From assembly GCF_004122035.1 (NCBI RefSeq), contig NZ_SAXA01000005.1, positions 62,001 through 126,000 of the forward strand: a stretch of DNA of 64,000 bases, given 5' to 3'. The notes beneath the pieces were generated by a model. It saw only the letters and a program-made list of their open reading frames with translations, was not told where the DNA came from and ran no database searches. The stretch comes from Ancylomarina salipaludis. Lineage in GTDB: Bacteria; Bacteroidota; Bacteroidia; Bacteroidales; Marinifilaceae. Both the position numbers and the translations under genes were made by a program. Numbering within the stretch: position 1 is the first letter of the stretch; each line of letters starts with the position of its first letter. This document shows positions 15,256 through 24,360 of this stretch, piece after piece.

Positions 15256-15405
15256 TTAAAATATGGTGTAAATAAAAGGCGCAACGGCACTACTGCCTCC
15301 AAATACAATTAATAAACCAATCAGTAAAAGGATAATGATAATGGGTGCCAACCAAAATTTTTTTCGCTCTTTCATAAAGAGCCATAAGTCAGTTAAAAAA
15401 TCCAT
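15256..15405 (-). CDS. DUF5989 family small membrane protein
   Basis: A 49-residue protein read directly: MDFLTDLWLFMKERKKFWLA, then a single membrane helix (PIIIILLLIGLLIVF) and a short end GGSSAVAPFIYTIF. The FLxDLWxFMKERKKFWLxPI pattern is that of DUF5989 proteins, which sit between carbamoyltransferase and SxtJ genes, exactly as here. It lies 106 bases downstream of the carbamoyltransferase and 5 bases before the SxtJ gene. Confidence 0.88.
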   Translation of the reverse strand: MDFLTDLWLFMKERKKFWLAPIIIILLLIGLLIVFGGSSAVAPFIYTIF

Positions 15406-15511
15406 CTGTCCATTTTTTTAGTTGCAACTATTTTATTGATACGATCAATACTGATGTTTACTTCATGTGTTATAAACACCCTTTTCGATCTTATCGTAAT
15501 TCTTCATCGCT

Positions 15512-17380
15512 TTAGTCCATTTTGAATTGAACGGTCCATTTTTCTTTGTTCTCCCAATCAGGCTGATCGGTTTTGCGATACACAAAATTACCGATAACCA
15601 GATAATCCATTTCGGTGCTCATAAAGCAACGGTAGGCATCGTATGGGGTGCAAACAATGGGTTCGCCTCTGACATTAAAACTGGTATTGACAACCAATCC
15701 ATATCCGGTTTGTCTTTCGAATTCGGTGATCAAATCCCAATAGCGGGGATTGGTTTCCTTATGAACGGTTTGCACACGAGCCGAGAAATCCAGATGAGTA
15801 ATGGATTGAATATCGCTGCGGGTAAAATAGAGCTTATCCCAAAGGGGTAGCTGTGAATAATTCTCCGGCAATTCTTTTCGTCTCTCTTCCTTAACGGGAG
15901 CAACCAACAGCATGTAGGGAGAACCCGTATTCAGATCAAAATAATCGCTGCATTTTTCAGCCAGCACAGAGGGGGCAAAGGGTCTGAAGCCCTCGCGATA
16001 TTTAATCTTAAGATTGAGTTTTTTTTGCATTTCCGGGTTTCGGGCATCTCCTAAAATACTTCTGTTTCCAAGCGCTCTGGGACCAAATTCCATTTTCCCC
16101 TGATACCAGCCCACCACATTGCCCTGGGTGAGTTGCGTAGCGGCAAATTCAGTTAAGTCAGCAAAGTTCTCGTAATAGTGGTGCACACTTTTCACCTTTC
16201 GGTTCATCATTTGTATTTCCTTTTCAGAAAATTCAGGTCCCAAATAGGCTCCCCGCATTTGATCTCTTTCCGGATCGAACAATCTTTCTTCCCCAAAATA
16301 CATCGAGCTCACAGCTAAAGCTGCACCAAGGGCGCCGCCAGCATCACCAGCAGCGGGTTGAATGTAAATGTCATCAAATACATTTTCACGAAGCAGTTTG
16401 CCGTTTGCCACACAGTTGAGGGCAACGCCACCAGCCATGCAGAGGAAATTAGCGTCAGTTAATCTCTTTGCTTCTTTGGCCATTTTTATAACAATTTCTT
16501 CGGTAACTATTTGTATAGCGAGGGCCAGGTTGCAATGTTTTTGTTCGAGTTTTGCTTCGGGTTCGCGATGTTTAAAACCAAACAATTTTTCCCATTTGTC
16601 TTCTTTAACCATTCGTAAACCTGTGGCGTAGTTGAAATAGGATTGATCCAGCCAAATGGAGCCATCTTCTTTGATATCGATTAGATTTTTCTTGATCAGT
16701 TTCACAAATTTGTGGGTCTCATCAGCTTGCGGGTCACCATAGGGCGCCAGTCCCATAAGTTTGTATTCTCCGGAATTTACCGTAAAGCCAATATAGTAGG
16801 TAAACGCACTATAGAGTAGTCCTACTGAGTGAGGAAATTCCATTTCCTTTAAGATCTTAATCTGACCTTTTTCCCCAATTCCTATCGAAGCGGTACACCA
16901 TTCGCCTACGCCATCAATGGTTAAGATGGCCGATTTTTCATAGGCGGAGGGTAAAAAAGCACTCGCAGCATGAGCCAGGTGATGCTCCGAAAATAAGAGT
17001 CTTAGCTTCTTTTTGTTGTAGGGGCCAATTTCTTTTAAACCGTTGTAAATTTGTTTCTTAAGAAACATCTTTTCGTTGATCCAAACAGGAATAGCCTTTA
17101 GGAAAGACAGGAGACCTTTGGGTGCAAAAGCATAATAAGTCTGCAAAAGTCTTTCGAATTTGAGCAGGGGTTTATCGTAGAAAACGACAGCATCCAATTC
17201 ATCAATTTCAAGGCCGGCCTCTTCCAGACAATATTTGATTGCATGAGTCGGGAAATCAGGCGTGTGTTTGATTCGTGTAAATCGTTCTTCCTGAGCGGCC
17301 GCAATTATTTGTCCACCTATGGTTATGGCAGCAGCAGAGTCGTGATAAAACGCAGAGATTCCAAGGATTTTTTTCATCAA
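15512..17380 (-). CDS. carbamoyltransferase (NodU/CmcH family)
   Basis: The 622-residue protein transfers the carbamoyl group of carbamoyl phosphate to a hydroxyl of an unknown acceptor through carbamoyladenylate. The N-terminal domain shows ILGISAFYHDSAAAI and AQEERFTRIKHT, the central FSEHHLAHAASAF motif holds metal-binding histidines, and CMAGGVALNCVANG and PAAGDAGGALGAA follow. The C-terminal domain contains MEFGPRALGNRSIL and FRPFAPSVL. The length fits the family. The next genes encode DUF5989 and SxtJ membrane proteins, a conserved companion set. The start at 17380 (two adjacent Met codons) fits the family N-terminus. Confidence 0.93.
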   Translation of the reverse strand: MMKKILGISAFYHDSAAAITIGGQIIAAAQEERFTRIKHTPDFPTHAIKYCLEEAGLEIDELDAVVFYDKPLLKFERLLQTYYAFAPKGLLSFLKAIPVWINEKMFLKKQIYNGLKEIGPYNKKKLRLLFSEHHLAHAASAFLPSAYEKSAILTIDGVGEWCTASIGIGEKGQIKILKEMEFPHSVGLLYSAFTYYIGFTVNSGEYKLMGLAPYGDPQADETHKFVKLIKKNLIDIKEDGSIWLDQSYFNYATGLRMVKEDKWEKLFGFKHREPEAKLEQKHCNLALAIQIVTEEIVIKMAKEAKRLTDANFLCMAGGVALNCVANGKLLRENVFDDIYIQPAAGDAGGALGAALAVSSMYFGEERLFDPERDQMRGAYLGPEFSEKEIQMMNRKVKSVHHYYENFADLTEFAATQLTQGNVVGWYQGKMEFGPRALGNRSILGDARNPEMQKKLNLKIKYREGFRPFAPSVLAEKCSDYFDLNTGSPYMLLVAPVKEERRKELPENYSQLPLWDKLYFTRSDIQSITHLDFSARVQTVHKETNPRYWDLITEFERQTGYGLVVNTSFNVRGEPIVCTPYDAYRCFMSTEMDYLVIGNFVYRKTDQPDWENKEKWTVQFKMD

Positions 17381-17873
17381 TAACTATGTTTAGCTTGTAA
17401 GATAAGTTTATTCTCTAGTGTGTATTCAGCATATAACAGACATACGAACAGGCCTTGTTATTATAGTTTTCAATCTCCATAAAAATGGATTTCAATTATC
17501 CACCTCATATTTGATATGATGTTAAGCTTTGATCTGTAGTTAATTTAAGTATATTTTTCAAAAAAGATGTAAGTTATTTGATTAAAAAGATGTTTTTGTC
17601 CTTTACTTCTTTTCTCTTGTTGAATTATGACTTGGTCTGATATTGGATTCTGATACCAATTTGATCAGAAGATTTTTGTCTTTATTGAAAATGAATTCTC
17701 TTTTTTGAATGCTATTCGTTTTGAGTTAGTGATGGCAATTCATTTTGCGGAAGCTTATTTAAATCTCATCTGAATAACTTATATGTGTTTTAGAATATCC
17801 CGAAACCGATCCAATAAAAAACATAAATTCAGAGCTTTGATTAAAATTTAAGTACAAGTAAGATCTGCATAAA
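17381..17873. other. divergent intergenic region
   Basis: This 493-base AT-rich stretch separates the carbamoyltransferase gene (minus) and the first sensory hydrogenase gene (plus), so it should contain both promoters. I see no gene, no strong terminator and no clear TAnnTTTG element with proper spacing. Confidence 0.4.
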
Positions 17874-19592
17874 ATGGATGTTTTTAAGCCCGTTTATACC
17901 GAACAAAACGATTGTCAGGATTGTTATAAATGCATACGCGAGTGCCAGTTGAAAGCCATAAAGGTGATTAATAATTCGGCACAAATTTTACATGAAGATT
18001 GTATTTATTGTGGCAGTTGCACCCTGGTTTGTCCTGTTAAAGCGAAAAAAGTTCGTAACGATTTAACGCGAGTGAAGTCTTTATTGAAACGTCACGATAA
18101 GGTGGTGGTGTCTTTAGCTCCCTCGTATATGTCAGAATTCCCAAATTTAAAGGATGAGCAATTGCTGGCTGCTCTTAAGGAGTTGGGTTTTGCTCATGTT
18201 TCAGAAACAGCATTGGGGGCAGAAGTGGTTTCGCAAAGGGTGAATGAATTTTTAGAAGAAAAACAATCCGGAATTTATATCTCTTCGGCTTGTCCTTCGG
18301 TGGTTGAAATGATTTGTAAGCATTTCCCTCAGTATAAAAATCATATTACACCTTTTTTATCGCCCTTGTTAACGCATTGTAAGTTGTTAAAACAGGAATA
18401 TGGAGAGGATTGTAAAATTGTTTTTATTGGTCCCTGCATTGCAAAAAAATCCGAGAGTGATGCTTTTGGTGATTTACTCGAAGCCTCATTATCGTTTAAA
18501 GATTTGGCAGAATGGTTTGATGAAGAGGGCTTGGAGCCGGACTTGTTTTATGAGTCGGATACGGAATCAATGTTTGTTCCCCGACGGGCTGGAAGAGGAG
18601 CTTTGTATCCTATTGACGGTGGAATGATTGCCGGAATTAAGGCCAATGCTTCAACAACCGATGCGGTGTTTATGACCTTCTCGGGCATTAGCAGCATTTA
18701 CGATGTGCTGAAGGATTTGAATTACTATCGCAAACCGGGTTTGTTGTTTTTAGAGCTTTTGGCTTGTGAGGGAGGTTGTATTAATGGACCTGGAACCCGA
18801 AAATCTTATTCCCGGGCATTGAAACGCCTGGAAATTATTAATCGGACCGAAGCTGAAGTTGGAGAGCAGTCAGCTGATTTTTCAATCGATAGGAATTTTG
18901 ATAATATCAATGTTGCAAGTAAGCCTGAACATCCTGAAAATAAGATCAAGGAGGCTTTAAATATGATAGGCAAATATTCCGATAAGGACGAGATTAATTG
19001 TGGCGGTTGTGGTTACAATTCCTGCAGGGAATTTGCAAAAGCTTATCTTGAAGACAAATCGGAACCCAATATGTGTGCCTCTTATATGCGCAAAATTGCT
19101 CACGATAAGTCAACGGCTCTTTTGGGCAAGATACCTTCCGGTGTTTTGATTGTAAACGAAGATCTGAAGGTGGTTGAAGCCAATCAGAGTTTTGCCCGTA
19201 TAATGGGCGAGGAGATGGAGCAATTATTTGAAACAATTCCGGGTTTGAAAGATGCTGATCTGAAGAAGATCGCACCATTTTACAAGCTTTTTTCATCGGT
19301 TTTAGCTACCGGGGAAGATAATCTGGAACGGGATTTCCGATTGGGCAATAAAATGTTGCATTTGAGCCTGTTTACCATACAACGAAATAAAATTGTTGGA
19401 GCCATTCTTCGCGATATGTCTCAGCCTTTTATTCAACAAGAAGAGGTAATTAACCGGGCCAAGGCTGTCAACCAAAAGAATCTGGAAACGGTTCAGAAAA
19501 TTGCTTATCTGTTGGGGGAGAATGCATCTGAAACCGAGGATATGCTCAATTCGATTGTAGAGTTCTATACCCTTTCGGAGGATAAGAGCTAA
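17874..19592 (+). CDS. Group C sensory [FeFe]-hydrogenase with PAS domain (copy 1)
   Basis: The protein has 572 residues: two [4Fe-4S] ferredoxin motifs (residues 14-53), an H-cluster domain (75-310), an additional Fe-S motif with Cys376, Cys379, Cys384 and Cys401, then a PAS domain (about 415-530). All four H-cluster cysteine ligands are present: Cys140 (SSACPSV), Cys188 (GPCIAKK), and Cys298 and Cys302 (ACEGGC). The proton-relay cysteine before Cys140 is Ala139, as known for sensory HydS-type enzymes. It is thus predicted to sense H2 or redox state, not to turn over fast. It is followed by a SpoIIE-type phosphatase gene, the expected output. Confidence 0.9.
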   Translation: MDVFKPVYTEQNDCQDCYKCIRECQLKAIKVINNSAQILHEDCIYCGSCTLVCPVKAKKVRNDLTRVKSLLKRHDKVVVSLAPSYMSEFPNLKDEQLLAALKELGFAHVSETALGAEVVSQRVNEFLEEKQSGIYISSACPSVVEMICKHFPQYKNHITPFLSPLLTHCKLLKQEYGEDCKIVFIGPCIAKKSESDAFGDLLEASLSFKDLAEWFDEEGLEPDLFYESDTESMFVPRRAGRGALYPIDGGMIAGIKANASTTDAVFMTFSGISSIYDVLKDLNYYRKPGLLFLELLACEGGCINGPGTRKSYSRALKRLEIINRTEAEVGEQSADFSIDRNFDNINVASKPEHPENKIKEALNMIGKYSDKDEINCGGCGYNSCREFAKAYLEDKSEPNMCASYMRKIAHDKSTALLGKIPSGVLIVNEDLKVVEANQSFARIMGEEMEQLFETIPGLKDADLKKIAPFYKLFSSVLATGEDNLERDFRLGNKMLHLSLFTIQRNKIVGAILRDMSQPFIQQEEVINRAKAVNQKNLETVQKIAYLLGENASETEDMLNSIVEFYTLSEDKS

Positions 19593-19650
19593 CTATAAAA
19601 GTTTGACGATATTGATGATTTTAAATCCCGAATCTTAAAGTAATGAGAAT

Positions 19651-20835
19651 ATGCATTCCGATTATTATATAGAAGTTGAGTGTTTGCAAAAGAATCCCGG
19701 CAAACAGGTGATTTGCGGCGATGTGTTTATGTCGGAGAAAATTAAAGAGGAGGGGCGCACGCTGCTGGTTCTTTCCGATGGACTGGGAAGTGGTGTTAAA
19801 GCCAATGTTTTGGGAACCTTGACGGCTTCAATGGTTTTGAATTACATGCGGGTGAATAAAGATATTCGAAAGGCAGCCGAGGTAATTATGAAAACCCTGC
19901 CTATCTGCAGTAAACGAAAAGCCAGCTATTCGACCTTCACTATTGTTGATATTGAATGCGATGGTGAAACACGTATCATTCGATATGATAGTCCTGAATG
20001 TTTGGTTCTAAGAGGCTTGGACGTATTTCAGCCTCAGTGTGAAGAATTGAGTCTTGAGGGGGCGAATAACTCTGGTAAGAGTTTGTTCTCCTATCGTTTT
20101 AGAGCAGAGAAAGAAGACCGAATTGTTTTTTGTTCTGACGGGGTGACTAATTCGGGAATGGGAACCAAACGTTTTCCCTTTGGATGGGGCCAGGAGAATT
20201 TAAATGAATTTGTAAGAGGGATGATCAGGCGCCAACCCTATTTATCTGCAAAGCAGTTGGGGCGCGCTGTGGTTGACAGAGCTGTGGCTAATTATGGTGC
20301 TGTACCAAAGGATGATACTTCATGTGCGGTTGTGTATTTGCGTGAACCCCGCGATTTGTTGCTTTGCACAGGACCTCCTTACAGCAAATCAAAAGATACA
20401 CAGCTAGCCAAACGAGTGAGTGAATTCAAGGGGAAAAAGATCGCCTGTGGGGGGACAACGGCCAGTATTTTATCCAGAGAGTTTGGTGAAGAGCTGAAAA
20501 TCGATTTGAATATCACAGATTCTGAATTGCCTCCTGTTTCTTACCTGAAAGGCTTGGATTTACTAACCGAAGGCATTCTGACACTGGGAAAAGTTCAGCG
20601 ATTATTAAAAACGTACAACCAGAACACGGTTCTTCATCAGGGGCCAGCTGATCAGATTGTAAAATTGTTGCTTGAGAGTGATCGAATCGAGATTATTATC
20701 GGGACAAAAATTAATGTGGCGCATCAGGATCCCAATTTGCCTGTAGAGTTGGAAATTCGTCGAACAGTTGTGAAAAACATTGCGATGCTTTTGGAGGAAA
20801 AGTTTTTGAAAGATGTAGATCTTAGCTATATTTAA
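19651..20835 (+). CDS. SpoIIE-type PP2C serine phosphatase (copy 1)
   Basis: The 394-residue protein has a PP2C/SpoIIE fold in the first 230 residues: GDVFMSEKI, LVLSDGLGSGVKAN, VFCSDGVTNSGMG and DDTSCAVVYL contain the metal-binding aspartates. The C-terminal 150 residues (LLLCTGPPYSKS to the end) form a conserved extra domain shared with the paralogue at 23106-24290. It probably dephosphorylates an anti-sigma or anti-anti-sigma-like partner or another serine protein, under control of the adjacent sensory hydrogenase. The start at 19651 leaves a 58-base gap from that gene. Confidence 0.87.
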   Translation: MHSDYYIEVECLQKNPGKQVICGDVFMSEKIKEEGRTLLVLSDGLGSGVKANVLGTLTASMVLNYMRVNKDIRKAAEVIMKTLPICSKRKASYSTFTIVDIECDGETRIIRYDSPECLVLRGLDVFQPQCEELSLEGANNSGKSLFSYRFRAEKEDRIVFCSDGVTNSGMGTKRFPFGWGQENLNEFVRGMIRRQPYLSAKQLGRAVVDRAVANYGAVPKDDTSCAVVYLREPRDLLLCTGPPYSKSKDTQLAKRVSEFKGKKIACGGTTASILSREFGEELKIDLNITDSELPPVSYLKGLDLLTEGILTLGKVQRLLKTYNQNTVLHQGPADQIVKLLLESDRIEIIIGTKINVAHQDPNLPVELEIRRTVVKNIAMLLEEKFLKDVDLSYI

Positions 20836-20914
20836 ATGGTTGGAAGCTTGCGGCGGTGAAATCCGTTAATTTTTCGATAATCAAAATTAAAACAAAACAT
20901 AATCAAACAATACC

Positions 20915-21166
20915 ATGAGTGATAAAAAGGATGTTACCATTTGTTTGGGGAGTTCCTGTTTCTCAAGAGGTAATGGCAAGACATTACAGTCTGTAAAAGA
21001 ATTTTTCGACAAGAATAATTTAACCGATTTGGTCTTTTTTCATGGAGAACTTTGTACAGGAAACTGTTCTGTTGGTCCAATTTTAAAGATTGAAGACGAA
21101 GTTTATAAAGAAGTTGATGCTGAAGGAGCCATTGATATCCTAAAAAAGGTGTTTGAAGAAGTCTAA
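20915..21166 (+). CDS. [2Fe-2S] thioredoxin-like ferredoxin (NuoE/HydC type)
   Basis: This 83-residue protein has four cysteines in the pattern CLGSSC (C-x4-C) near residues 10-15 and CTGNC (C-x3-C) near 47-51, the ligand set of thioredoxin-like [2Fe-2S] ferredoxins. It lies between the two sensory hydrogenase/phosphatase modules on the same strand and would be an electron partner or a further sensor domain encoded separately. It is shorter than full NuoE because the N-terminal helical domain is absent. Confidence 0.88.
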   Translation: MSDKKDVTICLGSSCFSRGNGKTLQSVKEFFDKNNLTDLVFFHGELCTGNCSVGPILKIEDEVYKEVDAEGAIDILKKVFEEV

Positions 21167-21220
21167 AATTTCAATTCTGACTTTTGATTAGCCTTTTCTC
21201 ACTCTAAAATTCGCAGTCTC

Positions 21221-23059
21221 ATGCAACTGATTAAGACAAATAAGGATAAATGCAACCTGAGTTATACTTGTATTCGGGTTTGTCCTGCCAAGGCGATTAA
21301 AATTGAAGATAATCACGCTCATATTATCGCGAATCGGTGTATTGGTTGTGGAAACTGTGTGAGTATTTGCGCTCAGGATGCAATTGAGTATCGGAATGAA
21401 GAAGATTATGTGAAGGAGCTTCTCACGCGTGATGAGAAAGTTGTGGCCATCTGTGATCCAAGTATTTCCGGTGAATTTGATGATATTAATGATTACCGCC
21501 ATTTTGTGGGGATGATTAGGGAGTTGGGGTTCGATTATGTGGTTGAGGCAGCTTTTGGGGCAGATTTGGTAGCCTTTAAGTATAAAGAGCTGTTCAATAA
21601 TTTTCAAGGTAAATATTATCTATCAACAAAGTGCCCGGTATTAGTGAATCATGTAGAGCGGTATTATCCGGATTTGGTTGAGAATTTGGCGCCCATTGTC
21701 AATCCAATTATTGCGATGGCTAAGGTGGTTCGTGAAAAATATGGAGAGGATGTTAAAGTTGTTTCGCTTTCACCCTGTGTAGCGAGTAAGGATGATGTGA
21801 AATATTTTAATAAAAGCGACGGTGAGATTCAAGCTGTATTGAGTTTTATTGAATTGAGAAAACTCTTTAAGGAAAGTGGCATTACAGAGAAGAAGGTTGA
21901 GTTCTCAGAATTTGATCCGCCATTCGCTCGTATCGGCGGTCTTTTTCCGGTGAGCCATGGTTTGTTTCAGGCAGCTGAAATTGATAACAGCATGCTTCGG
22001 GGAAATATTATCAGCACTGAGGGACGTAATAATTTTCTTCGCTCTTTGGAAGAATTTCAAAGCAGTAGCAATCTGAACCAACATCTCGATCTTTTTTATT
22101 GTGATGGTTGTATTATGGGACCCGGGACATCAAAAGGAGGACGTAAATTTTCTCGTCGTTCGCAGGTTGTGCAATATGTGCGTAAGCGCTTAAACACCTT
22201 TGATGAAAAGCAATGGCAAAAAGAAATCGATACTTACAGTCATATGGATTTATCGCGGACATTTAAGGTGAAGGATATGAGACTCCCTATTCCTACTGAG
22301 GAAGAAGTGCAGGCAGTTCTCAATGAAATGGGGAAAAGTAAAATTGAAGACCAGTTAGGTTGTGGTTCTTGTGGTTACGAAACCTGCAGAAAATTTGCAG
22401 AAGCTAAGGTGCAGGGGATTGCCAAATTTGAGCAATGCTCATCGGTCACAATTAAAAATATGAATGCCTATATCAAGAAATTAGGCGAAACCAACGAAAA
22501 GCTCACTCAAACCAAGATTGCACTTAAAGAATCGGAAAGTAAAGCAAAGGAGGAACACCGACTAGCTGTTGAAGCCAGTGAAACGGTTTCAGCTATGCTT
22601 CAGAAATTGCCAACAGGCGTTGTGATTGTTGATGAAAATCTTAAAATTATTGAGTCGAACAATAGCTTTGTAAATCTCCTTGGAGAAGAAACCAAACTGT
22701 TGAATGAAATTATTCCGGGCTTGGTTGATGCTGATCTATCCAAGGTAATTCCGTTTCATCGCCTGTTTTCAACCGTATTAATGAATGGCGAAGATATTTT
22801 GAAAAAGGATGTGCATTTTGGAAGCCGCCTTTTCAATGTCTCCGTTTTCACTATCAAGAAGAATAAGGTTGTTGGTGGTATCATTCGTGATTTATTTGCG
22901 CCGGAGGTTCGAAAAGAGGAAGTGATCGATCGAGCTCGCGATGTGATTAAGGAGAATTTACAAACGGTTCAGCAAATTGCTTTTTTGTTGGGTGAATCGG
23001 CATCAAAAACCGAGAAAATTTTGAATTCCATCATTAAATCTCACACAACAGATAAGTAG
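21221..23059 (+). CDS. Group C-like sensory [FeFe]-hydrogenase with PAS domain (copy 2, altered H-cluster motif)
   Basis: The 612-residue protein has the same domain order as copy 1: two [4Fe-4S] motifs (Cys11-50), H-cluster domain, extra Fe-S motif (GCGSCGYETCRKFAEAK near 375), a coiled coil (about 415-455) not seen in copy 1, and a PAS domain. Cys138 (STKCPV) and Cys186 (SPCVASK) are kept, but the last motif reads FYCDGCIMGPG, with Cys294 and Cys297 only two residues apart instead of three. Lys137 replaces the proton-relay cysteine. It may bind a modified cluster or act as a cluster-free regulator. A paralogous SpoIIE-type phosphatase gene follows. Confidence 0.85.
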   Translation: MQLIKTNKDKCNLSYTCIRVCPAKAIKIEDNHAHIIANRCIGCGNCVSICAQDAIEYRNEEDYVKELLTRDEKVVAICDPSISGEFDDINDYRHFVGMIRELGFDYVVEAAFGADLVAFKYKELFNNFQGKYYLSTKCPVLVNHVERYYPDLVENLAPIVNPIIAMAKVVREKYGEDVKVVSLSPCVASKDDVKYFNKSDGEIQAVLSFIELRKLFKESGITEKKVEFSEFDPPFARIGGLFPVSHGLFQAAEIDNSMLRGNIISTEGRNNFLRSLEEFQSSSNLNQHLDLFYCDGCIMGPGTSKGGRKFSRRSQVVQYVRKRLNTFDEKQWQKEIDTYSHMDLSRTFKVKDMRLPIPTEEEVQAVLNEMGKSKIEDQLGCGSCGYETCRKFAEAKVQGIAKFEQCSSVTIKNMNAYIKKLGETNEKLTQTKIALKESESKAKEEHRLAVEASETVSAMLQKLPTGVVIVDENLKIIESNNSFVNLLGEETKLLNEIIPGLVDADLSKVIPFHRLFSTVLMNGEDILKKDVHFGSRLFNVSVFTIKKNKVVGGIIRDLFAPEVRKEEVIDRARDVIKENLQTVQQIAFLLGESASKTEKILNSIIKSHTTDK

Positions 23060-23105
23060 ATTCATTTATAACTGATATTAGCCTAAATAAACACTATAAA
23101 TCCCT

Positions 23106-24290
23106 ATGGAGGAAAAATTTCACCTGGATATAGATTGCCCGCAGTTGTTTCATTATGGTGACATGATCTGTGGTGATGTCTTTTTATCGCGACGAATTAA
23201 GGAAGAAAATCGGACAATCGTTATTCTTAGTGATGGGATGGGAAGTGGTGTGAAAGCTAATGTTTTGGCTACGCTGACTGCTTCAATGGCAATGAATTTT
23301 ACCATTGAGCATAAGGATTTTAAAACCATTGCAGAGATTATTATGAACACGCTCCCTGTGTGTAGTGTGAGGAAGGTGAGCTATTCCACCTTTACTATTG
23401 TTGATATTGAATACGATGGTACGACGCGTATTATGGAGTTCGATAATCCAGATTGTGTCATTATGCGCGGTGATAAATTCTTTGATCCGGGTTGGGAGAA
23501 TATTGAACTTGAAAGTGAGGAGAACAAAGGGAAAATATTAAGAGCCTGTCAGTTTATTGCCAGAAAAGAGGATCGAATACTCTTTTGGTCAGATGGAATT
23601 ATGCAGTCAGGTATGGGAAGTCAAGCCTTTCCTTTTGGATGGGGTCTCGATAATGTGGTTGATTTTGTTAAGCAAATTATTAAATCGTCACCCTATATTT
23701 CGTCCAATGCACTTGGAAAAAAAATTGTCAAGCGTGCCTCACGTAACGATCAGGATGAACCCAAGGATGATACTAGTGCTGGTGTGATTTATTTTAGAGA
23801 GCCTCGTAAATTGTTACTTTGTACAGGGCCTCCGTTTGAAATGGATAAGGACTCGGAATTGGCAATGCGGGTTTATCATTTTAAGGGGAAGAAAATTATC
23901 TGTGGCGGGTCAACTGCTGAAATTATTGCCAGGGAATTAGGGCTGAAATTTGCCCCGGGTATGACAATAAGTGATCCGGAATTGCCTCCTATTGCCTATA
24001 TGGAAAGTATCAATCTGGTAACTGAAGGCATTTTAACCATTGGTAAAGTTGCTCGGATATTAGAGGAATATGATTCCAATTACCAATTGGGAGAAGGACC
24101 AGCTGATCAGATCGTGCACTATTTGCTGCAAAGCGATCAGATCTCTATCATTAATGGAACACGAATTAATCTGGCGCATCAGGATCCTAACTTGCCGGTT
24201 GAGTTGGAGATACGACGTACGGTTGTGAAACGTGTTGTTCGCCTACTCGAAGAAAAATTTCTAAAGGATGTGAAATTGAATTTTATTTAA
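23106..24290 (+). CDS. SpoIIE-type PP2C serine phosphatase (copy 2)
   Basis: This 394-residue paralogue of the 19651-20835 product is of identical length and colinear. The metal-binding elements are GDVFLSRRI, VILSDGMGSGVKAN, LFWSDGIMQSGMG and DDTSAGVIYF, and the C-terminal extra domain begins at LLLCTGPPFEMD. The two copies keep the same ending (AHQDPNLPVELEIRRTVVK, then a basic end), showing recent or constrained duplication. It lies 46 bases after the second hydrogenase-like sensor and should be its output. Confidence 0.87.
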   Translation: MEEKFHLDIDCPQLFHYGDMICGDVFLSRRIKEENRTIVILSDGMGSGVKANVLATLTASMAMNFTIEHKDFKTIAEIIMNTLPVCSVRKVSYSTFTIVDIEYDGTTRIMEFDNPDCVIMRGDKFFDPGWENIELESEENKGKILRACQFIARKEDRILFWSDGIMQSGMGSQAFPFGWGLDNVVDFVKQIIKSSPYISSNALGKKIVKRASRNDQDEPKDDTSAGVIYFREPRKLLLCTGPPFEMDKDSELAMRVYHFKGKKIICGGSTAEIIARELGLKFAPGMTISDPELPPIAYMESINLVTEGILTIGKVARILEEYDSNYQLGEGPADQIVHYLLQSDQISIINGTRINLAHQDPNLPVELEIRRTVVKRVVRLLEEKFLKDVKLNFI

Positions 24291-24360
24291 ACTTCTGTAA
24301 ACTTGGAAAGACAGTCAGATTAAGTACGCTGTTTGCCTTTAAAGTTCTATTCTTGTTTCC

